Source: Lentisphaeria bacterium (GTDB lineage Bacteria > Verrucomicrobiota > Lentisphaeria > Victivallales > UBA1829). From it: a stretch of DNA of 34,275 bases. Of this stretch, positions 14,884 to 23,684 are shown one piece after another. Every line of letters starts with the position of its first letter. The stretch's first letter is position 1. Location: assembly GCA_017629515.1 (NCBI GenBank), contig JAGBXB010000032.1, positions 1-34,275 of the forward strand. Reading direction: 5' to 3'. The notes under the pieces were generated by a model. That model had not been told where the DNA came from. It ran no database searches and saw nothing but the letters and a program-made list of their open reading frames with translations. Both the position numbers and the translations under genes were made by a program.

Positions 14884-17800
14884 ATGAAAAAAAGTTTGTA
14901 TAGTTACTTTGCTCTTGCAGCAGCAGCCTTTTTTGCGGGCTTTTCTGCTGTCGCTGCAGAAAAGGGCAATCTTGTGGCAGATCCCGCTTCTGCTGTTAAA
15001 AATACATGGAAAAAATATCCGGTTTCCGGTAAAGATTTCTGGATGCTCCTTGACCCCAGATGGTTGAATCTTAAAGGCGTTTCCCATGAAGAATTTGTAC
15101 AGAAGTCCGGAACAGGATTCGTCCACCAGACCGTCTCCGGAGAAAATGTGACAAATCTGCGTGTTCTTACCATCGGGGAAATCACCTCCTATGATGCAAG
15201 AAACAGAAGAAGAAAAGCAACCATAGAGGTCATTCCCGAAGAAAAGGATATGCTGGTGACCGATCCCCAGTACCTCAATGACGGAAGTATCAGAAATTAC
15301 TGTGTTTTTTCCGGTAATGTTCTGGATATGACAAGACGCTATGCCATTCATAAAAACACACTGAAATTCAAAAGTGATTTCGCCATTGCCCGCCTTGCCA
15401 TCAATCATGGCGTCGGCAAAGACAACCGTATCAGCAAACTTTTGTGCAACGGTAAAGAAGTACAGATCCCTGCTGATAAAAATACTTTTGATGTGAAGAT
15501 CACTCCGGCAGCAAAGGAATTTGAACTTACTGTCTATTCCTCCCCCCTGAAATATCAGGCAAAGGAATTGAATGTGCCTTATGAAGAACGATTGAAAAAG
15601 GCTCCTTTCTGGCTGACCAATATGTTCCGTGCCAATTACGGCAATATTTTCGGAACAGATGTCTGCAATTTTGATCAGGAAAGTTTTGCTTCTGTCAGAA
15701 AAAAATACGGGGAAAACTTTATCGGCTACTGGCTGCCGGAATGGGATCACAACTATATCCTTGCTGTATCCCGCCCCAATCTCCCCTATTACAAAACCAT
15801 TCAGAACTTTATCAAAGTACCCTGCAATAAAGAGGATTTTGTGAAAGGCGTCCTGAAATTCTGCTGGGATTCCCATAAACCGCTTTTCGGCAAAGATCTT
15901 CTGGGTATGAGCGGTCAGGTGCTTTTCATGCATCACGCCTGTGACTGGGGAAGCACCGTTTCCGGTCTGGAAATCACCCAGGAAAAAACCGAACTTGCCG
16001 GAAGGATCTCCTTTATGTTCACCAGAGGAGCTTCCAGACAGTTTGATAAACCCATGTATATTTATCAGGCATACTATGGCGGTTCTCAATCCCCCAACAG
16101 TACCTTGCGCGGTTACACAAGAAGGATCGACTGGGGAGTAGCCCCCTCTCTCACCTTGCGTAACTTTATGGCAAGTTACTATATGGGCAACAACTATCTT
16201 GACTTTGAAGCACAGCCCTACGGGATGGTGCTGGAAGAAAAAGGCGGCAATCATTCTCTTACCGGCAATGGTAAAGTAATGAAAGAATTTTATGAATGGA
16301 CTGCCTCCGACAAAGGAAAACGCGGGGAAAGTTACGCTCCCATCCTTCTCCTTGCCGACAGAAAACACGGCTATGATATGTGGTACAGAATTGCTCCCAG
16401 AGGCTGGGACAATTTCTATAACATCTATCCTCTGACCGATGCCAATTTCTTTATGGAATATGTGATGCAGGTCATCAGCCCCCGCTATGATTACAACAAG
16501 TTTGACAACCCCAAATACAGTCCCAATCTGCACAACTCCACAGTAGGGGATATTTTTGATCTCTATCTTGCCAATCCCCTTGTGAATGGGGAAGTGCGTC
16601 TGGATCAGTTGAAAAAATATCCGGTGGTAGCCCTTGTTGATGACATCACCTATACTGAAAAACTTGCCAATACCCTGAAACAGTATGTTGCAGAGGGGGG
16701 AACTCTTCTTCTTACCACCGGGCAGACCGCTCCCTTTGAAGAAGATAAAGATTTCCTCGGCGTGACCATTGGAAAAGATACAAAGAAGGAAGACGGACTT
16801 TTTGTCAATTCCCTCACCCTTCTTCCCGGTACGGAAACTGTTATGGCAACAAGCAGAAAGACTCCCCTTGCCACAAAGAAAAAATATGGCAACGGTCATG
16901 TGATCCTGCTTGCCTCCCCCTACATGAAGAAAACTGGCGACTTGACAAAAGTGCCCCAGCAGCTTGTAAAACTTTTTGAAAAGATCCAGAGCGAACTTCT
17001 GCCGGTAAAGGTGGAAGGCGATTGCCAGTACCTTTTCAATATCATGCCTGACGGCACATGGAAAGTTATCCTCATCAACAATAGAGGAATTGTAAAACTG
17101 CCCAAAGAATCCACAGAAAAACACTTCAAGGAATTTACCTCCAAAGTCACCCTTACTGTTCCTGCCGGAGTCACCATAAAGGAATTGCGGAAAAATGCCG
17201 TTCCTGCGGTGCAGAAAGGGAAAGATTTTGACAAATATACCTTTACGATTGCTCCCGCCGACATCTATGTTGTGGATATGAAAGGGATCAAATTCGGTAA
17301 GACCGTCAAAAAAGGTGCTGCCAAATTCAATAAGGTAAAGAATTATAAATTTGCCCCCTATACTCCCGTAAAAGCCAATGACGGTTATAAACCCCGTCCT
17401 GCCGCAACTCTTGCCGCCATGGGAAAAAATATGGTTGCCGCTCCTGCCATCGTTGGTTCCTGGAAAGGGGAGGGAATGAAAGAAGTCACAGGCAATGGGT
17501 ATGAATTGAAATTCCACAATGTGGAAGTAAAAGACGGCGTTGCCAGATACAATACCAAACGCTCCTGGGCTACTTTGAATGCCCAACTCAAACATTCTCT
17601 TCCTGCGGTAAGTTATGAACTTGTTGTCAAACCTGCTCCCATTGAACAATGGAAGAATGTTTACGGCAGACATGTGAGAGGCGGAGTTCTTTATCCCCAC
17701 CGCAACCTTATGCTGGAATATTATCACGGAAGATGGACACTTCTTCTCTTTGAAAGAATCATCTATGACCGTGTGATGGGCCCCAAAGCTGCTCCGGAAT

Positions 17801-18069
17801 GGACACATCTCTGTGTAACAACAGAAAAAAATATTGCCAGACTTTTTGTCAATGGCAAAGAGGTGAAACGCGCTGCCGGTCCCATTAAATCCATTAATGA
17901 ATTCGGCTCAAAAGCTCCCACATCCAAGATTGGTCTTACTCTCGGTTCTCTTGCCCATACCTGGCCCATCCCCTATTCTTTCCAGGGGGAAATCAAAGAG
18001 TTTACCATTCACGGTAAAACCCTTTCTCCGGAAGAGATCGCCAAACTTGCGGAAAAGGTCAAAAAATGA
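14884..18069 (+). CDS. Large secreted glycan-active candidate with LamG-like C-terminus
   Basis: A signal peptide (residues 1-25, SAVAA) starts this 1061-residue exported protein. Residues ~30-230 are beta-rich; ~230-560 look like a barrel (NIFGTDVCNFDQES, YWLPEWDHNY, GQVLFMHHACDWGS, RIDWGVAPSLTLRNF) without a known family signature. Residues ~578-660 resemble the glutamine-amidotransferase-like domain that follows the barrel in GH42-type enzymes (YPVVALVDDITYTEKLANTLKQYVAEGGTLLLTTG, then YGNGHVILLASPYM). A sheet segment follows, and ~870-1058 is a concanavalin/LamG-like binding domain (LFVNGKEVKRAAG, GSLAHTWPIPYSFQGEIKEFTIHGKTLSPEEI). The order barrel, amidotransferase-like, LamG suggests an unassigned glycoside hydrolase. 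AAGGAAA precedes the ATG at 14884. Catalytic residues cannot be named from one sequence. Confidence 0.75.
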   Translation: MKKSLYSYFALAAAAFFAGFSAVAAEKGNLVADPASAVKNTWKKYPVSGKDFWMLLDPRWLNLKGVSHEEFVQKSGTGFVHQTVSGENVTNLRVLTIGEITSYDARNRRRKATIEVIPEEKDMLVTDPQYLNDGSIRNYCVFSGNVLDMTRRYAIHKNTLKFKSDFAIARLAINHGVGKDNRISKLLCNGKEVQIPADKNTFDVKITPAAKEFELTVYSSPLKYQAKELNVPYEERLKKAPFWLTNMFRANYGNIFGTDVCNFDQESFASVRKKYGENFIGYWLPEWDHNYILAVSRPNLPYYKTIQNFIKVPCNKEDFVKGVLKFCWDSHKPLFGKDLLGMSGQVLFMHHACDWGSTVSGLEITQEKTELAGRISFMFTRGASRQFDKPMYIYQAYYGGSQSPNSTLRGYTRRIDWGVAPSLTLRNFMASYYMGNNYLDFEAQPYGMVLEEKGGNHSLTGNGKVMKEFYEWTASDKGKRGESYAPILLLADRKHGYDMWYRIAPRGWDNFYNIYPLTDANFFMEYVMQVISPRYDYNKFDNPKYSPNLHNSTVGDIFDLYLANPLVNGEVRLDQLKKYPVVALVDDITYTEKLANTLKQYVAEGGTLLLTTGQTAPFEEDKDFLGVTIGKDTKKEDGLFVNSLTLLPGTETVMATSRKTPLATKKKYGNGHVILLASPYMKKTGDLTKVPQQLVKLFEKIQSELLPVKVEGDCQYLFNIMPDGTWKVILINNRGIVKLPKESTEKHFKEFTSKVTLTVPAGVTIKELRKNAVPAVQKGKDFDKYTFTIAPADIYVVDMKGIKFGKTVKKGAAKFNKVKNYKFAPYTPVKANDGYKPRPAATLAAMGKNMVAAPAIVGSWKGEGMKEVTGNGYELKFHNVEVKDGVARYNTKRSWATLNAQLKHSLPAVSYELVVKPAPIEQWKNVYGRHVRGGVLYPHRNLMLEYYHGRWTLLLFERIIYDRVMGPKAAPEWTHLCVTTEKNIARLFVNGKEVKRAAGPIKSINEFGSKAPTSKIGLTLGSLAHTWPIPYSFQGEIKEFTIHGKTLSPEEIAKLAEKVKK

Positions 18070-18099
18070 TTTTTGAGTAAGTCTTTACGGATCACGGGG

Positions 18100-18143
18100 C
18101 TGTTGCCAAACCTGAAAAGGAAAATGCAGCAGTTCCGTTTTTT
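18100..18143 (+). terminator. Possible terminator after the 1061-residue gene
   Basis: CTGTTGC (18100-18106) can pair with GCAGCAG (18126-18132) with one G-T pair, across a 19-base loop, followed by a T run at 18138-18143. The loop is long, so the call is moderate. It separates convergent genes. Confidence 0.45.
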
Positions 18144-18188
18144 GTATAGTCCGGTATAACTGATTGTACTGTCGGGGACTTTTATACC

Positions 18189-21100
18189 TCAATCAAAAAG
18201 TATTTCCCCAAAGGCCTGGGGCGCGTGGAACGTAGGAGTCTTTTTCCATGTGATCCAATGGGGGTGACTGCTCCAATCGGCACATTTATAAATGTTGCCC
18301 GTCCAGATATCCCCTTTGCGGGGACGGGGAAAGGCGGAATATTTTTCCAGCAATTCCCAGGGGATCTGTAAGGTGGCATACCAGGTAAGGGGAGTTGTTA
18401 TCTCTCCATCCACCTTTGTAAGAGAAGTTCTGCGCCTGATCTTTTTCAGTTCCGCTTCCGGAAGCATGAAGAATTTTACTCTGTTTTCCGGAAGGATCTT
18501 CACCTGTGCAAGCAGAAGAGTGCCGATGCAGTTCAATTCAAAATTAAAGTAAAAATTCCCCTTTTTCCCTCCGGGACGCAGAAAGATCTCCACACAACTG
18601 TCTGAACAAACCCCCGTCTGATCTTTCTTGAAAAATCCCCTTATATATTGATCTTTGACTTCATAGAAAACATAAAGAAAGCGATCATCATACTGTATTT
18701 TGCATTTTGTTTCCGGAATAAAGGAGGAGGATTTTCCAAGAGTGAAGAGATTATTGGCAAGAGGGATCGCCTGTATGGTATTCCAGTGACTGCCATTCCA
18801 GTTTGCTTTATCTGCCGCCATATTGCAGCTTTTCTCTGCCTTTTTAACTGTATATTTTTCCACGGTGCCTTGTCCGGCAATGGGGATATTTACCGTATTA
18901 TATCTGGGAATATAGGTTCTTCCTTTGCTGTCGGTTTTCCGGAAAGATAACGAGCAATACCCCTTTTCTTTTCCGGAAAGAGTTTGCACGCTTTTTTTTC
19001 CGGAAAGGAAAGAAACTCTGCTCAATTCTATTTTCCACGCATTTGTCTCCCCGATAATGGGGGCTGTTGTCCTCCGGACCATAGAAAGTTCCACCTCCCA
19101 GCGGTCGGGAAAATGATTGACTTTCACTCTGTTTCGGAAATGATCCCAGAAACGGCTGTCCGCCAGATTCCGCAATGTTTCCGGATCATTGCTTTTATCA
19201 AGGAATGCGCCGGAACTGTTGACAAGAATGGTGAAATGTCCTGTGCGGTCACTGTAAAGATCTACCTTGATATGTTCGTCTTTTTCAATAAGAAGAGAAT
19301 CCCTGACACGCCCTTTTGCTCTGCCTCTTACTTTTTCCATATCTTTTTCATAACAGCGGAATGCAAAAAAGGATAGATAGCGGTTTTCATTGATGGAGAG
19401 GGCTGCTTCCGTTTTTTGATGGGGTACATTTTCCCCGGAAACCGCTGTGAGAGGATACCATTTTTTATACTTGGAAATATTGCCGTCGCAAATGGTTTCC
19501 TGGGGCAGGATCTCGCCGGTATAAAAATTTTTATCCTCTTTTTTCCATTCTGCAAAAAGATCTTTTTTCATCCATTGGAAACTTTTTTCCAGTTGGGAGA
19601 TCCTTTTATGATAGATGCTCTCCCCGGGAGTTTTCTTTTTTGCCGCGGAAAGCAATGCAAGAAAAAGATCTGCTTTTTCCTGTGTTAATTTCCCGTTGAT
19701 GGGCGCAAGACTGCGGGAACGGGGGGAGGAAAGAACATTTTCCGCTTCCTGTAAAAATTTTTCCATCTCCTTTGCTGCCGGACCGAAATAGTTTTTGCAA
19801 TACTCTTTCTGCAATGCGGCAAGATCCAGATGGGGATCCCAGAGTAATTGACTGTTCACATAAAGAATATAGTGCATCTGGGCTGTTTCCGCAAGAGAAT
19901 TTTTTTCCGGATCAAAGGGGAGATCCATAAAAAAGCCTTTGATGGATTTTTCCTGCTGTTTCCTTGTCTCCTGTAATGCATGCATAAAATAAAATCCCTG
20001 CCGGGGGATGGTTGTGATATCATATTCATTCCAGTATTCCCGCAAAAAGACTTTTTCTTTTTTATGGATGGAAAAATATTTTTCCATTATGGAAAGGAAA
20101 TTTTTTCTGTAAAAAATATTTGCATAGGTCATACAGCCGGTTGCATCCGGTACAGGAAGAAGGGACGGGGGAAACTTGTCCAGAAGTTCTTTCTTCGGCA
20201 GAAGATGATTGGGGAGGCGGAAAAGGATCTTTTTTCCGGGATGGGTTTTGGCAATATTTTCCGCTATATACATGTAGAAAGATGCGGGAATATCTCTCTG
20301 ATAAGTAACCGGATACTGTTTTCTATCATATTTTTCTTTATCGGGAAAATGGATATAATCATCATCGGCAGGCGGGGGGAGAATAAGGATCTCTTCAAGA
20401 CGGGGATCGCACTCAAATATTTTCCGGATCTCCTCCACACATTTTTTCCGGAAAGAGGGATCCGTATAGCGGGGAATGCCGCCGCCATAAAGAGAAGTAT
20501 ATCTATTGCCTTTTTCATCCAGAGCAAAGTAGTTTGGAAAAGAGTTTTCTTTTCCTTTCAGAACACGGGAAAGGGGAAGAACTCCCGCAGGGGGGAGGGC
20601 GGAACCGCTTTTCAGAAACCGGAAAAATTGACTCATTTCCTTATTGAAAGGTTTTCCGGAAGTATAAAAATACTCCTGAACAGCAAATGCCGCTTCTTTG
20701 GAAATATGCATATCGGAAAAGTGGAGATCTTTTTTCCGGGGGATGAAAAAACCCTCTTTCCCCGGAGCATAAAACCGGACTCCGGCAAGTTCCAGAAAGG
20801 CACTTACTGCATTCATTGGTCCGTAACTAGCGTAATATACTCTCTTTCCGCTCCCGGTTTTCTTTGCCGGATTGGAAAGGAGAAGAGCCTTTTCTTTCTC
20901 CTCCAGAAAAAGTTCTTTACCGGAAAAATTTTTCCTTTCAGATTGAAAAAGCGGTCCATTGAGAATAAGGATATCCCCTTTTACAAAAATATCCCATGCG
21001 GGTTTTTGGAAAGAGGGCATTTTGTAGGAGATGGTTTTTGTAAGAAGATTTTCCCCGATACAAATTTTGCCGCCTTTTGCCGGAACATGTTTTTCTGTAA

Positions 21101-21302
21101 CGACAGGTAATTTAGCTCCGGACATGAGAAAAAGGATCTCCTGCAGATCTTCTGCCGCCTGTTTCATCTGGCAGGGGGCATTTTCCGCTATGACGATCAC
21201 GCTTGATGCTTTGCCGTTTTTGATGATCTCTATAGCAGAAAGAAAATGGGAAAAAAGAAAAATTACAGTAAGAAAAAGAGAAAGGGAAAAAAGTTTCTTC
21301 AT
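18189..21302 (-). CDS. Exported DUF4838 protein fused to CBM9-like domains
   Basis: Signal peptide residues 1-23 (MKKLFSLSLFLTVIFLFSHFLSA), then the GH20/GH67-type N-domain (CQMKQAAEDLQEILFLMSGAKLPVV, NAVSAFLELAGVRFYAPG) and the DUF4838 barrel (FPNYFALDEKGNRYTSLYGGG near 265, EILILPPPADDDY, YVNSQLLWDPHLDLAALQKEYCKNYFGPAAKEM). Residues ~610-830 look like one beta-sandwich of the CBM9-like type (KVDLYSDRTGHFTILVNSSGAF, WEVELSMVR), and ~845-1037 is a second that closely matches the stand-alone protein at 5050-5718. Unlike the paralogue at 3150, the C-x-C-x-x-C cluster is absent. It acts outside the cytosol on an unknown glycan. GGGAG lies 9 bases before the ATG at 21302. It is read convergently with the 1061-residue gene and is monocistronic or follows the isomerase. 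Confidence 0.85.
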   Translation of the reverse strand: MKKLFSLSLFLTVIFLFSHFLSAIEIIKNGKASSVIVIAENAPCQMKQAAEDLQEILFLMSGAKLPVVTEKHVPAKGGKICIGENLLTKTISYKMPSFQKPAWDIFVKGDILILNGPLFQSERKNFSGKELFLEEKEKALLLSNPAKKTGSGKRVYYASYGPMNAVSAFLELAGVRFYAPGKEGFFIPRKKDLHFSDMHISKEAAFAVQEYFYTSGKPFNKEMSQFFRFLKSGSALPPAGVLPLSRVLKGKENSFPNYFALDEKGNRYTSLYGGGIPRYTDPSFRKKCVEEIRKIFECDPRLEEILILPPPADDDYIHFPDKEKYDRKQYPVTYQRDIPASFYMYIAENIAKTHPGKKILFRLPNHLLPKKELLDKFPPSLLPVPDATGCMTYANIFYRKNFLSIMEKYFSIHKKEKVFLREYWNEYDITTIPRQGFYFMHALQETRKQQEKSIKGFFMDLPFDPEKNSLAETAQMHYILYVNSQLLWDPHLDLAALQKEYCKNYFGPAAKEMEKFLQEAENVLSSPRSRSLAPINGKLTQEKADLFLALLSAAKKKTPGESIYHKRISQLEKSFQWMKKDLFAEWKKEDKNFYTGEILPQETICDGNISKYKKWYPLTAVSGENVPHQKTEAALSINENRYLSFFAFRCYEKDMEKVRGRAKGRVRDSLLIEKDEHIKVDLYSDRTGHFTILVNSSGAFLDKSNDPETLRNLADSRFWDHFRNRVKVNHFPDRWEVELSMVRRTTAPIIGETNAWKIELSRVSFLSGKKSVQTLSGKEKGYCSLSFRKTDSKGRTYIPRYNTVNIPIAGQGTVEKYTVKKAEKSCNMAADKANWNGSHWNTIQAIPLANNLFTLGKSSSFIPETKCKIQYDDRFLYVFYEVKDQYIRGFFKKDQTGVCSDSCVEIFLRPGGKKGNFYFNFELNCIGTLLLAQVKILPENRVKFFMLPEAELKKIRRRTSLTKVDGEITTPLTWYATLQIPWELLEKYSAFPRPRKGDIWTGNIYKCADWSSHPHWITWKKTPTFHAPQAFGEILFD

Positions 21303-21422
21303 AATTAAGTGCTCCCGGGATTGTGATATATATGGGAGGTAATATAATATGCGTTTACTCTATTTCAAGTTTTTTATTTTAAATGTGTGCTTTTTTACGC
21401 ATGTTTTTATAATGCCGCCAAA

Positions 21423-21464
21423 GAAAAAAAAGAAGGGACTGCCGTAAAAAAATATAGCAGTCCC
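21423..21464 (-). terminator. Rho-independent terminator of the isomerase gene
   Basis: GGGACTGC (21435-21442) pairs with GCAGTCCC (21457-21464). On the minus strand the stem is followed by a T-rich tract (21421-21434). It lies 20 bases after the isomerase stop, so the DUF4838 gene beyond probably has its own promoter. Confidence 0.8.
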
Positions 21465-21484
21465 GTAAGAAAATAGAAAAATTC

Positions 21485-22249
21485 TTACTCGAAATATCTT
21501 TCAGAAATAAATTTATAACTGGATGCAAGAGCGTCAAAGGGATCAATGCCGTTGCAGTTGTCCTGTTCCACGATGTAATATTCCACTCCGGCATTTTTTG
21601 CGGCATCCATGATTTCGTCCCAGTAAAGATTGCCGCTGCCGACAGGCTGCATGATCCGTTCAAAAGCAAAGTTCATTCCGTAATCTTTCAGGTGCAGCAA
21701 ATCCTGTCTTCCCGCAAGTTTATTGATCCATTTTGCCGGGTTCTGACCGCCTGCCTGTACCCAGAATGTATCGATTTCCGCTTTCAGGAAAGGGGCTTCT
21801 TTGTAGAGGATATCCAGAAAAAATTCCCCGTCAAGTTTCACAAATTCGGAAGCGTGATTATGGTAACTTAATACCAGACCTTCTTTTGCCATTTTTTCCG
21901 CTGCTGTGTTTAATTTACGGGCAAACATCACAGCACCATTACGGGTGCGGGGGAAATAATGGGGATGGGGATAGGCGGTGTGTTTGCAGGAAAGTTTTTT
22001 CAGTCGGGCGATAACAGTATCGGTTTCGTCAAAGATTTTGGCAGAAGCTTCGTGGGTGGCACAGATGACAAGACCATTGTCATTGGCATATTGGAGGAGC
22101 AAATCTTCCTCAATAGGGCCCATGCCGGAAAGCTGAACGGCATCGTAACCGATCTTTTTGACTTTTTCCAGAGTTCCTGCAATATCATCAGGCGTTTTGA
22201 GGTAGTCGCGCAAGGTGTAAAGCTGGACAGCCAGTTGTGATTTTTTCAT
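21485..22249 (-). CDS. Sugar phosphate isomerase/epimerase (xylose-isomerase-like TIM barrel)
   Basis: A 254-residue cytosolic barrel of the AP-endonuclease-2/IolE-like superfamily that isomerises, epimerises or dehydrates sugars with a divalent metal. Segments with the metal ligands are visible: GYDAVQLSG, GLVLSYHNHASEFVK, LKAEIDTFWVQAGGQNP, DLLHLKDYG and the final YYIVEQDNC with the last Glu. The ending of the barrel is complete and the length is normal for this short subgroup. AGGAG sits 8 bases before the ATG at 22249. The EamA transporter gene lies 80 bases upstream on the same strand, so the two may be co-transcribed. The precise substrate is unknown; short proteins of this type are frequent next to Gfo/Idh/MocA genes. 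Confidence 0.88.
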   Translation of the reverse strand: MKKSQLAVQLYTLRDYLKTPDDIAGTLEKVKKIGYDAVQLSGMGPIEEDLLLQYANDNGLVICATHEASAKIFDETDTVIARLKKLSCKHTAYPHPHYFPRTRNGAVMFARKLNTAAEKMAKEGLVLSYHNHASEFVKLDGEFFLDILYKEAPFLKAEIDTFWVQAGGQNPAKWINKLAGRQDLLHLKDYGMNFAFERIMQPVGSGNLYWDEIMDAAKNAGVEYYIVEQDNCNGIDPFDALASSYKFISERYFE

Positions 22250-22329
22250 TTTGTTTTCTCCTGTTTAAAATGTTTGCAGTTTGAAACCGTAAAATATTTA
22301 TGTCCCGGAAACAGACATTTATTAAAATG

Positions 22330-23211
22330 TCAAATTTGAGTTTTTTTCTCTGTTTCTGTGGAAAACTGAACAAGAAATACAGCAGCAAAGATCAGCGCAC
22401 AGCCGATAAGATTCTGCAAACTGTATTTTTCATTGAGAAGAAAATACCCCCAGATCACCGCAAAAACCGAAGCCGTACTCAAAATAATGGATGCCGTTGC
22501 CGGATGCACATATTTCTGCGCCGCCACCTGTACCGTACAGGCACCTCCGATAGCCAGTACCCCGCAGAAAAGCAGGGGGAGAGTTGTGGCAATAATATTT
22601 TGCGTACTGCACTGTTCTCCGGAAACAAGAGCCGCAAACCCGGAAAGAACTGCTACTGTCAGAAATTGTACAGCCGCCAGAAGCAATGCATCTCCTTCCG
22701 GAGCAAAACGGGCAAGAAAAATAAATTGAAATGCAAAACATACAGCACACAAAAGCATAAGAAGATCACCGGCATTGCCAATGGTTTTCATGGAACTGTC
22801 GGCACAGAGAAGAAACGCCCCCGCTGTGGAAACAAATGAAGCAAGCCAGATCTTCCAGTTGGATCTTTTTTTGATGAAAATACCGATGAGGGGGATCATG
22901 ATCACATAAAGTGCGGTAAGGAATCCGGCTTTTCCGGCAGAGGTGTAAAGAAGTCCGAACTGTTGCAGGATCTCGCCTCCGGCAAGACAGATCCCACAGA
23001 CAAATCCGCCAATAAGAAGTTTTTTATCCGGACGCTTTTTTCTTACAAACAATACCGGCAGAAGTACAAGACAGCCGATAAGATAACGCCAGAAAACAAA
23101 ATATAACGGTGTCATGCTTTTCATGGCTTCCGCCTGCGCTGAATAGGATAAACCCCAGATTACAGCCGTGATCAAAAGGGATAGAGATGCCCAGAAATTT
23201 ATTTTATTCAT
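22330..23211 (-). CDS. EamA/DMT family permease
   Basis: The 293 residues make ten hydrophobic helices in two five-helix EamA repeats. The first opens with LLITAVIWGLSYSAQAEAMKSMTPLYFVFWRYLIGCLVLLPVL and the second with GNAGDLLMLLCAVCFAFQFIFLARFAPEGDALLLAA, then ends ILSTASVFAVIWGYFLLNEKYSLQNLIGCALIFAAVFL. This is the drug/metabolite transporter architecture, inner membrane; substrates range from amino acids to sugars and cannot be read from sequence. AGAAGGA precedes the ATG at 23211. It is on the same strand as, and 80 bases before, the isomerase gene. Confidence 0.92.
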   Translation of the reverse strand: MNKINFWASLSLLITAVIWGLSYSAQAEAMKSMTPLYFVFWRYLIGCLVLLPVLFVRKKRPDKKLLIGGFVCGICLAGGEILQQFGLLYTSAGKAGFLTALYVIMIPLIGIFIKKRSNWKIWLASFVSTAGAFLLCADSSMKTIGNAGDLLMLLCAVCFAFQFIFLARFAPEGDALLLAAVQFLTVAVLSGFAALVSGEQCSTQNIIATTLPLLFCGVLAIGGACTVQVAAQKYVHPATASIILSTASVFAVIWGYFLLNEKYSLQNLIGCALIFAAVFLVQFSTETEKKTQI

Positions 23212-23341
23212 TTTATATCCTTCTGTTTTCCGTTGAATGACTATTTAATATACCATGCATTGCCATTGGTTGCAAGAAAAACAATATCCCAACTGCCGGA
23301 ATTTATTGCGGAAAAAGGAAAAGAGGAAAAAGACAAAAAAA

Positions 23342-23417
23342 TGGTGAGCTGGCAGGGGCTCGAACCCTGGACCACCGCCTTAAAAGGGCGATGCTCTACC
23401 GACTGAGCTACCAGCTC
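23342..23417 (-). tRNA. tRNA-Lys (UUU), distal copy
   Basis: 76 bases including an encoded CCA. Acceptor GAGCTGG pairs with CCAGCTC, the D arm is GCTC/GAGC, the anticodon loop CTTTTAA gives UUU, and the T loop is TTCGAGC. A run of seven T follows on the minus strand. It is transcribed after the other copy, which ends 25 bases upstream. Confidence 0.97.
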
Positions 23418-23442
23418 ACACACTGTGAGAAATATAAAAAAA

Positions 23443-23518
23443 TGGTGAGCCAGCAGGGGCTCGAACCCTGGACCACCGCCTTAAAAGGGCGATGCTCTAC
23501 CGACTGAGCTACTAGCTC
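23443..23518 (-). tRNA. tRNA-Lys (UUU), promoter-proximal copy
   Basis: 76 bases with encoded CCA, identical to the neighbour except in the acceptor stem: GAGCTAG pairs with CTGGCTC. The G-to-A at position 6 is matched by C-to-T opposite, and a T-A pair became T-G, so the fold is kept. Anticodon loop CTTTTAA gives UUU. Confidence 0.97.
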
Positions 23519-23538
23519 ACATTTTCTTATTGCTTTTT

Positions 23539-23566
23539 AATATATCCCGATTTTCTGAAAAGTCAA
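23539..23566 (-). promoter_or_regulatory. Promoter of the tRNA-Lys pair
   Basis: On the minus strand TTGACT (23566-23561), 16 bases, TATATT (23544-23539), ending about 20 bases before the first tRNA. The same layout (TTGACA, 16, TATATT) precedes the tRNA-Asp pair. Confidence 0.7.
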
Positions 23567-23684
23567 ATGCTTTTTTGATTTTTTTTGAAACTAAATGCTT
23601 TTTTGCTTAAAAAAAAGGCACATTTTTTCATATTTCCGGCTTTCTGTTTTTTCTAGGGGATTTGCCGGATGCCGGAATCCTTTC

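Noticed and set aside
14866..17808. A 980-codon open frame on the minus strand.
   Set aside because: It is the antisense of the clear 1061-residue secreted protein, with biased composition (Phe, Gly, His, Ile) typical of shadows and no ribosome site. Similar shadows at 5737-7233, 9950-11131, 12679-13860 and 19980-21110 were dropped for the same reason.
23241..23423. A 60-codon minus-strand frame over tRNA-Lys (LVAQSVEHRPFKAVVQGSSPC).
   Set aside because: Translation of tRNA sequence, not a gene.
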